From Bufo bufo (lineage: Eukaryota > Chordata > Amphibia > Anura > Bufonidae): a DNA stretch of 64,000 nucleotides. Under the pieces are notes generated by a model. The model saw only the letters and a program-made list of their open reading frames with translations, did no database searches and was not told the origin of the DNA. A program made the translations under genes and the position numbers. Below, in pieces: positions 21,801 through 33,912 of this stretch (the first letter of the stretch is position 1; each line of letters starts with the position of its first letter). The stretch spans positions 302,816,622-302,880,621 of the forward strand of contig NC_053390.1 of the NCBI RefSeq assembly GCF_905171765.1, written 5' to 3'.

Positions 21801-22414
21801 TTGCCCACATTTTAACGTGTACGGACTACTGGGTTGCCACCCTGCTGGATCCCCGGTACAAAGACAATGTGCCCACCTTACTTCCCACACTGGAGCGTGA
21901 TAGGAAGATGCGCGACTACAAGCGCACGTTGGTAGACGCGCTACTGAGAGCATTCCTAAATGTCACAGGGGAACCAGTGGAAGCCCAAGGCGAAGGCAGA
22001 GGAGGAGCAAGAGGTCGCCAACGCAGCTGTGTCACGGCCAGCTCCTCTGAGGGCAGGGTTAGCATGGCAGAGATGTGGAAAAGTTTTGTCACCACGCCAC
22101 AGCTAAGTGCACCACCACCTGATACGGAACGTGTTAGCAGGAGGCAACATTTCACTAACATGGTGGAACAGTACCTGTGCACACCCCTCCACGTACTGAC
22201 TGATGGTTCGGCCCCATTCAACTTCTGGGTCTCCAAATTGTCCACGTGGCCAGAGCTAGCCTTTTATGCCTTGGAGATGCTGGCCTGCCCGGCGGCCAGC
22301 GTTTTGTCTGAACGTGTATTCAGCACGGCAGGGGGCGTCATTACAGACAAACGCAGCCGCCTGTCTACAGCCAATGTGGACAAGCTGACGTTCATAAAAA
22401 TGAACCAGGCATAG
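18892..22414 (+). pseudogene. hAT transposase of the 13.7-kb element
   Basis: This would cut and paste the element. The start ATG at 18892 gives a basic GRGHGRGHGRGG-type N-terminus. Domains in order: an acidic N-terminal region; a BED-type zinc finger (VVCTLCHQSL ... TRHLHAKHEL, about 19785-19885); a Ser/Ala/Pro-rich linker; the RNase-H-like core with LTTDTWTSKHGQGRY (about 20393-20437) and VVCDNGRN, then CLAHVLNLVVQKF; an acidic segment; and the hAT C-terminal dimerisation region (CPAASVLSERVFSTAGG, about 22285-22335). Two lesions: an in-frame TAA at 19441-19443, where the relative at 38.5 kb has a lysine codon, and a 127-bp tandem duplication (21442-21695) that shifts the frame. Otherwise it is open, so it was active not long ago. 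Confidence 0.9.
21442..21695 (+). repeat. 127-bp direct duplication inside the transposase
   Basis: The sequence starting CTGGAGGACGAGGAGGACG at 21442 recurs at 21569, an offset of 127 bp. Because 127 is not a multiple of three, the first copy is read in one frame (ending in a stop near 21594) and the second continues the protein in another. The region encodes a Glu/Asp run. Confidence 0.93.
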
Positions 22415-22559
22415 ATCCCACAGGACCTGTCCATCCCTTGAGCAGATTAGATATTAACTACCTCCCCTTAACAATATATTATTCTACTCCAGGGCACTTC
22501 CTCATTCAATACTATTTTTAATTTCATTTTATCATTAGATTGCGGGGCAACCCAAAGTT

Positions 22560-25500
22560 GAATGAACCTCTCCTCTGTCTGGGTGCCGGAGCCTAAATGT
22601 GTGACAGTGGCCTGTTCCAGTGGTGGATGACGTGAAGCCTGATTCTCTGCTTTGACATGAAGACTTATTCTGTGCTGACATGAAGCCAGATTCTCTGTTA
22701 CGCGACCTCTCTCCTCTGCCTGGGTGTCGGGGCCTAAATGTGTGACAGTGGCCTGTTCCAGGGGTGGGTGACGTGAAGCCTGATTCTCTGCTATGACATG
22801 AAGACAGATTCTGCGCTGACATAAGGCCAGATTCTCTGTTACGGGACCGCGCTCCTCTGTCTGGGTGCCGGGGCCTAAATGTGTGACAGTGGCCTGTTCC
22901 AGTGGTGGGTGACGTGAAGCCTGATTCTCTGCTATGACATGAATACAGATTCTGCGCTGACATAAGGCCAGATTCTCTGTTACGGGACCTCTCTCCTCTG
23001 CCTGGGTGCCTGGGCCTAAATGTGTGACAGTGGCCTGTTCCAGTGGTGGGTGACGTGAAGCCTGATTCTCTGCTATAACATGAAGACAGATTCTGCGCTG
23101 ACATAAGGCCAGATTCTCTGTTACGGGACCGCTCTCCTCTGTCTGGGTGCCGGGGCCTAAATGTGTGACAGTGGCCTGTTCCAGTGGTGGGTGACGTGAA
23201 GCCTGATTCTCTGCTATGACATGAATACTGATTCTGCGCTGACATAAGGCCAGATTCTCTGTTACGGGACCGCTCTCCTCTGCCTGGGTGCCTGGGCCTA
23301 AATGTGTGACAGTGGCCTGTTCCAGTGGTGGGTGACGTGAAGCCTGATTCTCTGCTATGACATGAAGACAGATTCTGCGCTGACATAAGGCCAGATTCTC
23401 TGTTACAAAACCTCTCTCCTCTGCCTGGGTGCCTGGGCCTAAATGTGTGACAGTGGCCTGATCCAGTGGTGGGTGACGTGAAGCCTGATTCTCTGCTATG
23501 ACATGAAGACAGATTCTGCACTGACATAAGGCCAGATTCTCTGTTACGGGACCTCTCTCCTCTGCCTGGGTGCCTGGGCCTAAATGTTTGACAGTGGCCT
23601 GTTCCAGTGGTGGGTGACGTGAAGCCTGATTCTCTGCTATGACATGAAGACAGATTCTGCGCTGACATAAGGCCAGATTCTCTGTTACGGGACCTCTCTC
23701 CTCTGCCTGGGTGCCTGGGCCTAAATGTTTGACAGTGGCCTGTTCCAGTGGTGGGTGACGTGAAGCCTGATTCTCTGCTATGACATGAATACAGATTCTG
23801 CGCTGACATAAGGCCAGATTCTCTGTTACGGGACCGCTCTCCTCTGTCTGGGTGCCGGGGACTAAATGTGTGACAGTGGCCTGTTCCAGTGGTGGGTGAC
23901 GTGAAGCCTGATTCTCTGCTATGACATGAAGACAGATTCTGCGCTGACATAAGGCCAGATTCTCTGTTACGGGACCGCTCTCCTCTGTCTGGGTGCCGGG
24001 GCCTAAATGTGTGACAGTGGCCTGTTCCAGTGGTGGGTGACGTGAAGCCTGATTCTCTGCTATGACATGAATACAGATTCTGCGCTGACATAAGGCCAGA
24101 TTCTCTGTTACGGGACCTCTCTCCTGGGCCTAAATGTGTGACAGTGGCCTGTTCCAGTGGTGGGTGACGTGAAGCCTGATTCTCTGCTATGACATGAAGA
24201 CAGATTCTGCGCTGACATAAGGCCAGATTCTCTGTTACGGGACCTCTCTCCTCTGCCTGGGTGCCTGGGCCTAAATGTGTGACAGTGGCCTGTTCCAGTG
24301 GTGGGTGACGTGAAGCCTGATTCTCTGCTATGACATGAAGACAGATTCTGCGCTGACATAAGGCCAGATTCTCTGTTACGGGACCTCTCTCCTCTGCCTG
24401 GGTGCCTGGGCCTAAATGTGTGACAGTGGCCTGTTCCAGTGGTGGGTGACGTGAAGCCTGATTCTCTGCTATGACATGAAGACAGATTCTGCGCTGACAT
24501 AAGGCCAGATTCTCTGTTATGGGACCTCTCTCCTCTGCCTGGGTGCCTGGGCCTAAATGTTTGACAGTGGCCTGTTCCAGTGGTGGGTGACGTGAAGCCT
24601 GATTCTCTGCTATGACATGAAGACAGATTCTGCGCTGACATAAGGCCAGATTCTCTGTTACGGGACCTCTCTCCTCTGCCTGTGTGCCTGGGCCTAAATG
24701 TTTGACAGTGGCCTGTTCCAGTGGTGGGTGACGTGAAGCCTGATTCTCTGCTATGACATGAAAACAGATTCGGCGCTGACATAAGGCCAGATTCTCTGTT
24801 ACGGGACCGCTCTCCTCTGTCTGGGTGCCGGGGCCTAAATGTGTGACAGTGGCCTGTTCCAGTGGTGGGTGACGTGAAGCCTGATTCTCTGCTATGACAT
24901 GAAGACAGATTCTGCGCTGACATAAGGCCAGATTCTCTGTTACGGGACCTCTCTCCTCTGTCTGGGTGCCTGGGCCTAAATGTGTGACAGTGGCCTGTTC
25001 CAGTGGTGGGTGACGTGAAGCCTGATTCTCTGCTATGACATGAAGACAGATTCTGCGCTGACATAAGGCCAGATTCTCTGTTACGGGACCGCTCTCCTCT
25101 GTCTGGGTGCCGGGGCCTAAATGTGTGACAGTGGCCTGTTCCAGTGGTGGGTGACGTGAAGCCTGATTCTCTGCTATGACATGAATACTGATTCTGCGCT
25201 GACATAAGGCCAGATTCTCTGTTACGGGACCTCTCTCCTCTGCCTGGGTGCCTGGGCCTAAATGTGTGACAGTGGCCTGTTCCAGTGGTGGGTGACGTGA
25301 AGCCTGATTCTCTGCTATGACATGAAGACAGATTCTGCGCTGACATAAGGCCAGATTCTCTGTTACGGGACCTCTCTCCTCTGCCTGGGTGCCTGGGCCT
25401 AAATGTGTGACAGTGGCCTGATCCAGTGGTGGGTGACGTGAAGCCTGATTCTCTGCTATGACATGAAGACAGATTCTGCGCTGACATAAGGCCAGATTCT

Positions 25501-28500
25501 CTGTTACGGGACCTCTCTCCTCTGCCTGGGTGCCTGGGCCTAAATGTTTGACAGTGGCCTGTTCCAGTGGTGGGTGACGTGAAGCCTGATTCTCTGCTAT
25601 GACATGAAGACAGATTCTGCGCTGACATAAGGCCAGATTCTCTGTTACGGGACCTCTCTCCTCTGCCTGGGTGCCTGGGCCTAAATGTGTGACAGTGGCC
25701 TGTTCCAGTGGTGGGTGACGTGAAGCCTGATTCTCTGCTATGACATGAAGACAGATTCTGCGCTGACATAAGGCCAGATTCTCTGTTACGGGACCTCTCT
25801 CCTCTGTCTGGGTGCCGGGGACTAAATGTGTGACAGTGGCCTGTTCCAGTGGTGGGTGACGTGAAGCCTGATTCTCTGCTATGACATGAAGACAGATTCT
25901 GCGCTGACATAAGGCCAGGTTCTCTGTTACGGGACCTCTCTCCTCTGCCTGGGTGCCTGGGCCTAAATGTGTGACAGTGGCCTGTTCCAGTGGTGGGTGA
26001 CGTGAAGCCTGATTCTCTGCTATGACATGAAGACAGATTCTGCGCTGACATAAGGCCAGATTCTCTGTTACGGGACCGCTCTCCTCTGTCTGGGTGCCGG
26101 GGACTAAATGTGTGACAGTGGCCTGTTCTAGAGGTGGGTGACGTGAAGCCTGATTCTCTGCTATGACATGAAGACAGATTCTGCGCTGACATAAGGCCAG
26201 ATTCTCTGTTACGGGACCGCTCTCCTCTGTCTGGGTGCCGGGGCCTAAATGTGTGACAGTGGCCTGTTCCAGTGGTGGGTGACGTGAAGCCTGATTCTCT
26301 GCTATGACATGAATACAGATTCTGCGCTGACATAAGGCCAGATTCTCTGTTACGGGACCTCTCTCCTCTGCCTGGGTGCCTGGGCCTAAATGTGTGACAG
26401 TGGCCTGTTCCAGTGGTGGGTGACGTGAAGCCTGATTCTCTGCTATGACATGAAGACAGATTCTGCGCTGACATAAGGCCAGATTCTCTGTTACGGGACC
26501 TCTCTCCTCTGCCTGGGTGCCTGGGCCTAAATGTGTGACAGTGGCCTGTTCCAGTGGTGGGTGACGTGAAGCCTGATTCTCTGCTATGACATGAAGACAG
26601 ATTCTGCGCTGACATAAGGCCAGATTCTCTGTTATGGGACCTCTCTCCTCTGCCTGGGTGCCTGGGCCTAAATGTTTGACAGTGGCCTGTTCCAGTGGTG
26701 GGTGACGTGAAGCCTGATTCTCTGCTATGACATGAATACAGATTCTGCGCTGACATAAGGCCAGATTCTCTGTTACGGGACCTCTCTCCTCTGCCTGGGT
26801 GCCTGGGCCTAAATGTGTGACAGTGGCCTGTTCCAGTGGTGGGTGACGTGAAGCCTGATTCTCTGCTATGACATGAATACAGATTCTGCGTTGACATAAG
26901 GCCTGATTCTCTGTTACGGGACCGCTCTCCTCTGTCTGGGTGCCGGGGCCTAAATGTGTGACAGTGGCCTGTTCCAGTGGTGGGTGACGTGAAGCCTGAT
27001 TCTCTGCTATGACATGAAGACAGATTCTGCGCTGACATAAGGCCAGATTCTCTGTTACGGGACCTCTCTCCTCTGCCTGGGTGCCTGGGCCTAAATGTGT
27101 GACAGTGGCCTGTTCCAGTGGTGGGTGACGTGAAGCCTGATTCTCTGCTATGACATGAAGACAGATTCTGCGCTGACATAAGGCCAGATTCTCTGTTACG
27201 GGACCGCTCTCCTCTGTCTGGGTGCCGGGGACTAAATGTGTGACAGTGGCCTGTTCCAGTGGTGGGTGACGTGAAGCCTGATTCTCTGCTATGACATGAA
27301 GACAGATTCTGCGCTGACATAAGGCCAGATTCTCTGTTACGGGACCTCTCTCCTCTGCCTGGGTGCCTGGGCCTAAATGTGTGACAGTGGCCTGTTCCAG
27401 TGGTGGGTGACGTGAAGCCTGATTCTCTGCTATGACATGAAGACAGATTCTGCGCTGACATAAGGCCAGATTCTCTGTTACGGGACCGCTCTCCTCTGTC
27501 TGGGTGCCGGGGACTAAATGTGTGACAGTGGCCTGTTCCAGTGGTGGGTGACGTGAAGCCTGATTCTCTGCTATGACATGAAGACAGATTCTGCGCTGAC
27601 ATAAGGCCAGATTCTCTGTTACGGGACCGCTCTCCTCTGTCTGGGTGCCGGGGCCTAAATGTGTGACAGTGGCCTGTTCCAGTGGTGGGTGACGTGAAGC
27701 CTGATTCTCTGCTATGACATGAATACAGATTCTGCGCTGACATAAGGCCAGATTCTCTGTTACGGGACCTCTCTCCTCTGCCTGGGTGCCTGGGCCTAAA
27801 TGTGTGACAGTGGCCTGTTCCAGTGGTGGGTGACGTGAAGCCTGATTCTCTGCTATGACATGAAGACAGATTCTGCGCTGACATAAGGCCAGATTCTCTG
27901 TTACGGGACCTCTCTCCTCTGCCTGGGTGCCTGGGCCTAAATGTGTGACAGTGGCCTGTTCCAGTGGTGGGTGACGTGAAGCCTGATTCTCTGCTATGAC
28001 ATGAAGACAGATTCTGCGCTGACATAAGGCCAGATTCTCTGTTATGGGACCTCACTCCTCTGCCTGGGTGCCTGGGCCTAAATGTTTGACAGTGGCCTGT
28101 TCCAGTGGTGGGTGACGTGAAGCCTGATTCTCTGCTATGACATGAATACAGATTCTGCGCTGACATAAGGCCAGATTCTCTGTTACGGGACCTCTCTCCT
28201 CTGCCTGGGTGCCTGGGCCTAAATGTGTGACAGTGGCCTGTTCCAGTGGTGGGTGACGTGAAGCCTGATTCTCTGCTATGACATGAATACAGATTCTGAG
28301 TTGACATAAGGCCAGATTCTCTGTTACGGGACCGCTCTCCTCTGTCTGGGTGCCGGGGCCTAAATGTGTGACAGTGACCTGTTCCAGTGGTGGGTGACGT
28401 GAAGCCTGATTCTCTGCTATGACATGAAGACAGATTCTGCGCTGACATAAGGCCAGATTCTCTGTTACGGGACCTCTCTCCTCTGCCTGGGTGCCTGGGC

Positions 28501-30415
28501 CTAAATGTGTGACAGTGGCCTGTTCCAGTGGTGGGTGACGTGAAGCCTGATTCTCTGCTATGACTTGAAGACAGATTCTGCGCTGACATAAGGCCAGATT
28601 CTCTGTTACGGGACCGCTCTCCTCTGTCTGGGTGCCTGGGACTAAATGTGTGACAGTGGCCTGTTCCAGTGGTGGGTGACGTGAAGCCTGATTCTCTGCT
28701 ATGACATGAATACTGATTCTGCGCTGACATAAGGCCAGATTCTCTGTTACGGGACCTCTCTCCTCTGCCTGGGTGCCTGGGCCTAAATGTGTGACAGTGG
28801 CCTGTTCCAGTGGTGGGTGACGTGAAGCCTGATTCTCTGCTATGACATGAAGACAGATTCTGTGCTGACATAAGGCCAGATTCTCTGTTACGGGACCTCT
28901 CTCCTCTGCCTGTGTGCCTGGGCCTAAATGTGTGACAGTGGCCTGATCCAGTGGTGGGTGACGTGAAGCCTGATTCTCTGCTATGACATGAAGACAGATT
29001 CTGCGCTGACATAAGGCCAGATTCTCTGTTACGGGACCTCTCTCCTCTGCCTGGGTGCCTGGGCCTAAATGTTTGACAGTGGCCTGTTCCAGTGGTGGGT
29101 GACGTGAAGTCTGATTCTCTGCTATGACATGAAGACAGATTCTGCGCTGACATAAGGCCAGATTCTCTGTTACGGGACCTCTCTCCTCTGCCTGGGTGCC
29201 TTGGCCTAAATGTGTGACAGTGGCCTGTTCCAGTGGTGGGTGATGTGAAGCCTGATTCTCTGCTATGACATGAAGACAGATTCTGCGCTGACATAAGGCC
29301 AGATTCTCTGTTACGGGACCTCTCTCCTCTGCCTGTGTGCCTGGGCCTAAATGTTTGACAGTGGCCTGTTCCAGTGGTAGGTGACGTGAAGCCTGATTCT
29401 CTGCTATGACATGAATACAGATTCTGCGTTGACATAAGGCCAGATTCTCTGTTACGGGACCGCTCTCCTCTGTCTGGGTGCCTGGGCCTAAATGTGTGAC
29501 AGTGGCCTGTTCCAGTGGTGGGTGACGTGAAGCCTGATTCTCTGCTATGACATGAATACAGATTCTGCGCTGACATAAGGCCAGATTCTCTGTTACGGGA
29601 CCTCTCTCCTCTGTCTGGGTGCCTGGGCTTAAATGTGTGACAGTGGCCTGTTCCAGTGGTGGGTGACGTGAAGCCTGATTCTCTGCTATGACATGAAGAC
29701 AGATTCTGCGCTGACATAAGGCCAGATTCTCTGTTACGGGACCTCTCTCCTCTGCCTGGGTGCCTGGGCCTAAATGTTTGACAGTGGCCTGTTCCAGTGG
29801 TGGGTGACGTGAAGCCTGATTCTCTGCTATGACATGAAGACAGATTCTGCGCTGACATAAGGCCAGATTCTCTGTTACGGGACCTCTCTCCTCTGCCTGG
29901 GTGCCTGGGCCTAAATGTTTGACAGTGGCCTGTTCCAGTGGTGGGTGACGTGAAGCCTGATTCTCTGCTATGACATGAAGACAGATTCTGCGCTGACATA
30001 AGGCCAGATTCTCTGTTACGGGACCGCTCTCCTCTGTCTGGGTGCCGGGGCCTAAATGTGTGACAGTGGCCTGTTCCAGTGGTGGGTGACGTGAAGCCTG
30101 ATTCTCTGCTATGACATGAAGACAGATTCTGTGCTGACATCAGGCCAGATTCTCTGTTACGGGACCTCTCTCCTCTGCCTGGGTGCCGGGGCCTAAATGT
30201 GTGACAGTGGCCTGTTCCAGTGGTGGGTGACGTGAAGCCTGATTCTCTGTTATGACATGAAGACTGATTCTGCGCTGACATGAAGCCAGATTCTATGCTA
30301 TGGCATGAAGAGATTGATTCTCTGCTGACATGAAGCCAGATTCTTTGCTATGGCATGAAGAGACTGATTCTCTGCTGACGTGAAGCCAGATTCTCTGCTA
30401 TGGGACCTCTGTCCA
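22560..30415 (+). repeat. 141-bp minisatellite inside the hAT
   Basis: About 55 tandem copies of a 141-bp unit containing CCTAAATGTGTGACAGTGGC, GTGGTGGGTGACGTGAAGCC and GACATAAGGCCAGATTCTCT. Edge units (22560-22700 and about 30281-30415) are more diverged, as in arrays that grow from within. One unit near 24115 has lost about 14 bp. Variant units are ordered: GGGGACTAAATG variants recur at 25821, 27231 and 28641, exactly 1410 bp (10 units) apart. The array lies between the transposase stop and the 3' terminal 290 bp. The long minus-strand frames across it are not considered genes. Confidence 0.97.
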
Positions 30416-30705
30416 ATTGATATTGGTTCATTTTTATTTTTTTTATTTTTATTTTAATTCATTTCCCTATCCACATTTGTTTGCAGGGGATTTACCTACA
30501 TGTTGCTGCCTTTTGCAGCCCTCTAGCTCTTTCCTGGGCTGTTTTACAGCCTTTTTAGTGCCGAAAAGTTCGGGTCCCCATTGACTTCAATGGGGTTCGG
30601 GTTCGGGACGAAGTTCGGATCGGGTTCGGATCCCGAACCCGAACATTTCCGGGAAGTTCGGCCGAACTTCTCGAACACGAACATCCAGGTGTTCGCTCAA
30701 CTCTA

Positions 30706-31270
30706 CTCACCAGCAGACACTCGCATATAATGTTTTAGAGTGCCAGCTCAACTGCAGGCCCTTGCATATAATGTTTTAGAGCGTCAGCTCACCAGCATGC
30801 ACTAGCATTTAATATTTTAGAGCGTCAGCTCACCAGCAGGCACTCGCATATAATGTTTTAGAGCGTCAGCTTAGCAGCAGGCCCTCTCCTCTAATGTTTT
30901 AGAGGGTCAGATCAGCATCAAGCCCTCGCATATAATGTTTTAGAGGGTCAGCTTATCAGCAGGCCCTCGCCACTGTTTTAGCGGGTCAGATCAGCATCAA
31001 GCCCTCGCATTTAATGTTTTCCACGGTCAGCTCAGCAGCAGGCCCTCGCCGCTAATGTTTTTGAGGGTCAGCTCAGCAGCAGGCCCTCGCATATAATGCT
31101 TTAGAGGGTCAGCTCAGCAGCAGGCCTTCTCCCCTAATGTTTTAGAGGGTCAGCTTAGCAGCAGGCCCTCGCCCCTAATATTATAAAGAGTCAGCTCACC
31201 AGCAGGCCCTCACATGTAATGGTTTACAGGATCAGCTCACCAGCAGGCCCTCGCCCCTAATTTTTTAGAC
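30706..31270 (+). repeat. 41-bp satellite array, block 5
   Basis: About 14 copies. The first 8 bases are the right target duplication of the 13.7-kb hAT. The order of variants matches 16720-17013, and the site matching the insertion point is intact at 31031-31038 (CTCAGCAG). Confidence 0.95.
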
Positions 31271-32396
31271 CAGTGGTGCCCAACCATTTTTCGTCTGAGG
31301 GCCGCACTAGACATGGTATAAATTTCGCGTGCCAGAACCAGGTAGCTTTGCCAGAAGGAAATGCAAACACTGTGAGGGGGGCACGTGTGTGCATTACTAC
31401 TGCGAAGTGGCAAATATCTGGACATTGTTTCAGTGAAGTGGGTGCATCTGGGCATTTTTACCATGAAGGCGGCACATGTGAGCATTACTACTGTGAAGGG
31501 GGCACATGTGAGCATTACTACTGTGAAGGGGGAACATCTGGACATTTTTATCATTAATGGGGCACATGTGATTATTACTACTGTGAAAGGGGCACATGTG
31601 AGCATTACTACTGTGAAGGGGGCACATGTGAGCATTATTAATGTTTAGAGGGCACAGGTGACTATTACTACTGAGAAGGGGGCACATCTGGGCATTTTTA
31701 CCATGAAGGGGGCACATGTGAGCATTACTACTGGGAAGTGGGCACATGTGAGCATTACTACTGTGAAGCGGGCACATGTGAGCATTACTACTGTAAAGGG
31801 GGACATGTGAGCATTACTACTGTAAAGGGGGACATGTGAGCATTACTACTGTAAAGGGGGCACATGTGAGCATTACTACTGTGAAGGGGGCACATGTGAG
31901 CTTTATTACTTTGAAGGAGGCACTCTCTCTACTGCCAGCCACAGCGCAGACCACCGCATACTGGACACTAATTCCAACCAAGACCAATGAACACCGCTCA
32001 TGTCCTGGCCTTCCCAAACAACAAGGAGGGGTTCCCTTCTTATCCCTCAAAGCCATGTACTGCCGGACCCCTGCCAGAAAGACTCCACTGGCCCTTCAGG
32101 ATATCCCAACTGTCCTCACTAAGGAACCAGCCACACTTACAAGGGCAGCCCTCCTGAAACCACACTGCCCGCCTTTGCCCACCATTAAGAGTCAGTCCTT
32201 CCTTCCTCCGGTACAGTCCATTCACAAGGACCAGCACAGCGCACGCACCCAGACACATCAAAATGGGGAATTGTGAGCCCTCCACACAGTAGGAGCCCAG
32301 CACTGCAAGCAACTACGAACGACAGCGGTGAGAGACGCGCTGAGTCCACATACACAACGTACCCTGCAGAGTCCACACACACACACACACACAACA
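31271..32396 (+). mobile_element. hAT-like insertion, right end lost, with 30-bp repeats
   Basis: It begins CAGTGGTGCCCAACC, a hAT-like terminus, after TTTTAGAC. The expected inverted copy at the right end is not present, so the element is truncated or the right border is rearranged. About 31430-31920 is a 30-bp tandem repeat (GGGGGCACATGTGAGCATTA then CTACTGTGAA), with some 28-bp units. 31921-32365 is unassigned sequence without a supportable gene. An AC run (32369-32392) closes the insertion before the satellite resumes. Confidence 0.55.
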
Positions 32397-32867
32397 CCCC
32401 TAATGTTTTAAGGGGGTCAGCTCAGCAGCAGGCCCTCGCATATAATGTTTTAGAGGGTCAGCTCACCAGCAGGCCCTCGCCCCTAATGTTTTAGATTGTC
32501 AGCTTACCAGCAGGCACTCGCATATAATGTTTTAGAGCGTCAGCTCACCAGCAGGCACTTGCATATAATGTTTTAGAGCATCAGCTCACCAGCAGGCCCT
32601 TGCTTCTAATGTTTTAGAGCATCAGCTCACCAGCATGCCCTCGCTCCTAATGTTTTAGAGCGTCAGCTCACCAGTAGGCCCTCGCTCCTAATGTTTTAGA
32701 GGGTCAGCTCAACTGCAGGCCCTCGCATGTAATGTTTTACAGGACCAGCTCAACTGCAGGTCCTCGCATATAATGTTTTACAGGGTCAGATCACCTTCAG
32801 GACCGCACCTAAAATCTTTTACAGGGTCATCTCACCTGCAGGCCCGCAACTCATGCTGCCTTTGCTT
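32397..32867 (+). repeat. 41-bp satellite array, block 6 (left arm)
   Basis: About 11 copies in the same orientation as blocks 1-5. The last units carry an unusual variant, GCACCTAAAATCTTTTACAG, that occurs in reverse orientation right of the 18S fragment, so blocks 6 and 7 form arms of an inverted repeat. Confidence 0.9.
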
Positions 32868-33074
32868 TGAAGTAGTTAACCTGGGGCCGATCGCACGTCC
32901 CTGTGACGGCGGCGATCCATACAGATGTCTGGCCTATCAACTTTCGATCTTATTGTCAGCGCAAACCATGGTGACTATGGGTAACTGGGAATCAGGGTTT
33001 GATTCTGGAGAGGGAGCCTGAGAAATGGCTACGGCTGCCACAATAAAGAAAGGCATTATGCGCGCAAATTACCT
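32868..33074 (+). pseudogene. 18S rRNA pseudogene, fragment 1 (5' domain)
   Basis: About 207 bp follow the eukaryotic small-subunit rRNA in order: GGGCCGATCGCACGTCCC, CTATCAACTTTCGAT, CCATGGTGAC, GGGAATCAGGGTT, GGAGAGGGAGCCTGAGAAA, GCGCGCAAATTACC. There are many substitutions from the vertebrate gene as I know it, for example in the segment after TTTCGAT, so it is not a working rRNA. It breaks off where satellite in reverse orientation begins. Confidence 0.93.
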
Positions 33075-33540
33075 TTTAGGTATAATAAGGTGAGGGCCTG
33101 CATGTGAGCTGACCCTGTAAAAGATTTTAGGTGCGAGCCTGCAGGTGAGCTGACCCTGCAAAAGTTTTAGGTGCGGGCCTGCTGGTGAGCTGACCCTCTA
33201 AAAAATTATATGCGAGGGCCTGCTGGTGAGCTGACCCTCTAGTCTAAACAATTATATTTGAGTGCCTTCAGATGATCTGACCCTGTATAAGATTGTAGTT
33301 GAAGGTCTGCTGGTGAGCTGACCCTGTAAAAAAAATTATATGCGAGGGCCTGCTGGTGAGCTGACCCTGTAAAACATTACATGCGAGGGCATGCAGGTGT
33401 TCTGACCCTCTAAAAAATTATATGTGAGGGCCTGCTGCCGAGCTGACCCTCTAAAACATGGTTGAGGGCCTGCTGCTGAGCTGACCATTTAAAAAATTAT
33501 AGGAGATTGCCTGCTGCTTAGCTGACCATGGAAAAAATGT
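33075..33540 (-). repeat. 41-bp satellite, inverted block 7
   Basis: About 11 copies of the satellite in reverse orientation (GAGGGCCTGCTGGTGAGCTG then ACCCTCTAAAA). They occupy the place where the middle of the 18S gene, a few hundred bases, would be. Units next to the 18S fragment mirror those left of it. Confidence 0.92.
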
Positions 33541-33912
33541 AAAGTGTTCAAAGCAGGCCGGGTCGCCTGAATACTTCAGCTAGGAATAATGAAATAGGAC
33601 TCTGGTTCTATTTTGTTGGTTTTCAGAACTAGGGCCATGATTAAGAGGGACGGCCGGGGGCATCCCTATTGCACCGCTAGAGGGGAAATTCTTGCACCGG
33701 TGCAAGACGAACCAAAACAAAAGCATTTGCCAAGAATATTTTCATTGATCAAAAACGAAAGTCGGAGGTTCGAAGACGATCAGATACCGAAGTAGTTCCG
33801 ACCGAAAATGATGACGACCAGCGAACCGGCGGTGTTATTCCCATGACCCGCCAAACTGCTGCCGGGAAACCAAAGTCTTTGTGTTCCGGGGGGAGTATGG
33901 TTGCAAAGCTGA
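33541..33912 (+). pseudogene. 18S rRNA pseudogene, fragment 2 (central to 3' part)
   Basis: About 370 bp follow 18S rRNA from AAGTGTTCAAAGCAGGCC through TAGGAATAATG, GGCCATGATTAAGAGGGACG, GAAATTCTTG, GCATTTGCCAAGAAT, AAAGTCGGAGGTTCGAAGAC, GATCAGATACCG, TTATTCCCATGACCCGCC to GGGGGGAGTATGGTTGCAAA. It is the same strand as fragment 1 and collinear with it, with a stretch of the gene missing between. Scattered substitutions mark it as a pseudogene. Confidence 0.95.

Larger units (their letters stand above)
17014..30705 (+). mobile_element. 13.7-kb hAT transposon with giant internal minisatellite
   Basis: The element begins TAGGGATGAGCGAACCCG and ends GGTGTTCGCTCAACTCTA, inverted repeats of each other at the outermost bases, with an exact 8-bp duplication CTCACCAG at 17006-17013 and 30706-30713. 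Both ends carry clustered GTTCGGG/CCCGAAC motifs, plausible transposase binding sites. Internal order: promoter-like segment, 78-bp repeats, 295-298-bp repeats, transposase gene (18892-22414), 141-bp minisatellite (about 22560-30415), and 290 bp of 3' end. At 13,692 bp it is several times the size of a usual hAT; most of the excess is tandem repeat. A relic of the same family's 5' part is at 37530-38621. Confidence 0.95.

Noticed and set aside
21138..21953. A 271-codon minus-strand frame
   Set aside because: It is antisense to the Glu/Asp-rich duplication of the hAT transposase; low-complexity sequence keeps it open.
24108..30281. A 2057-codon open frame (and a 518-codon one at 22535-24091) on the minus strand
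   Set aside because: It is translation of the 141-bp minisatellite. The unit is 47 codons, so one stop-free frame stays open through all copies. For a random unit the chance that a given frame has no stop is about 0.10, or about 0.6 expected over six frames. No start context, domain or codon bias speaks for a protein; an RNA or peptide search would be needed to revive it.
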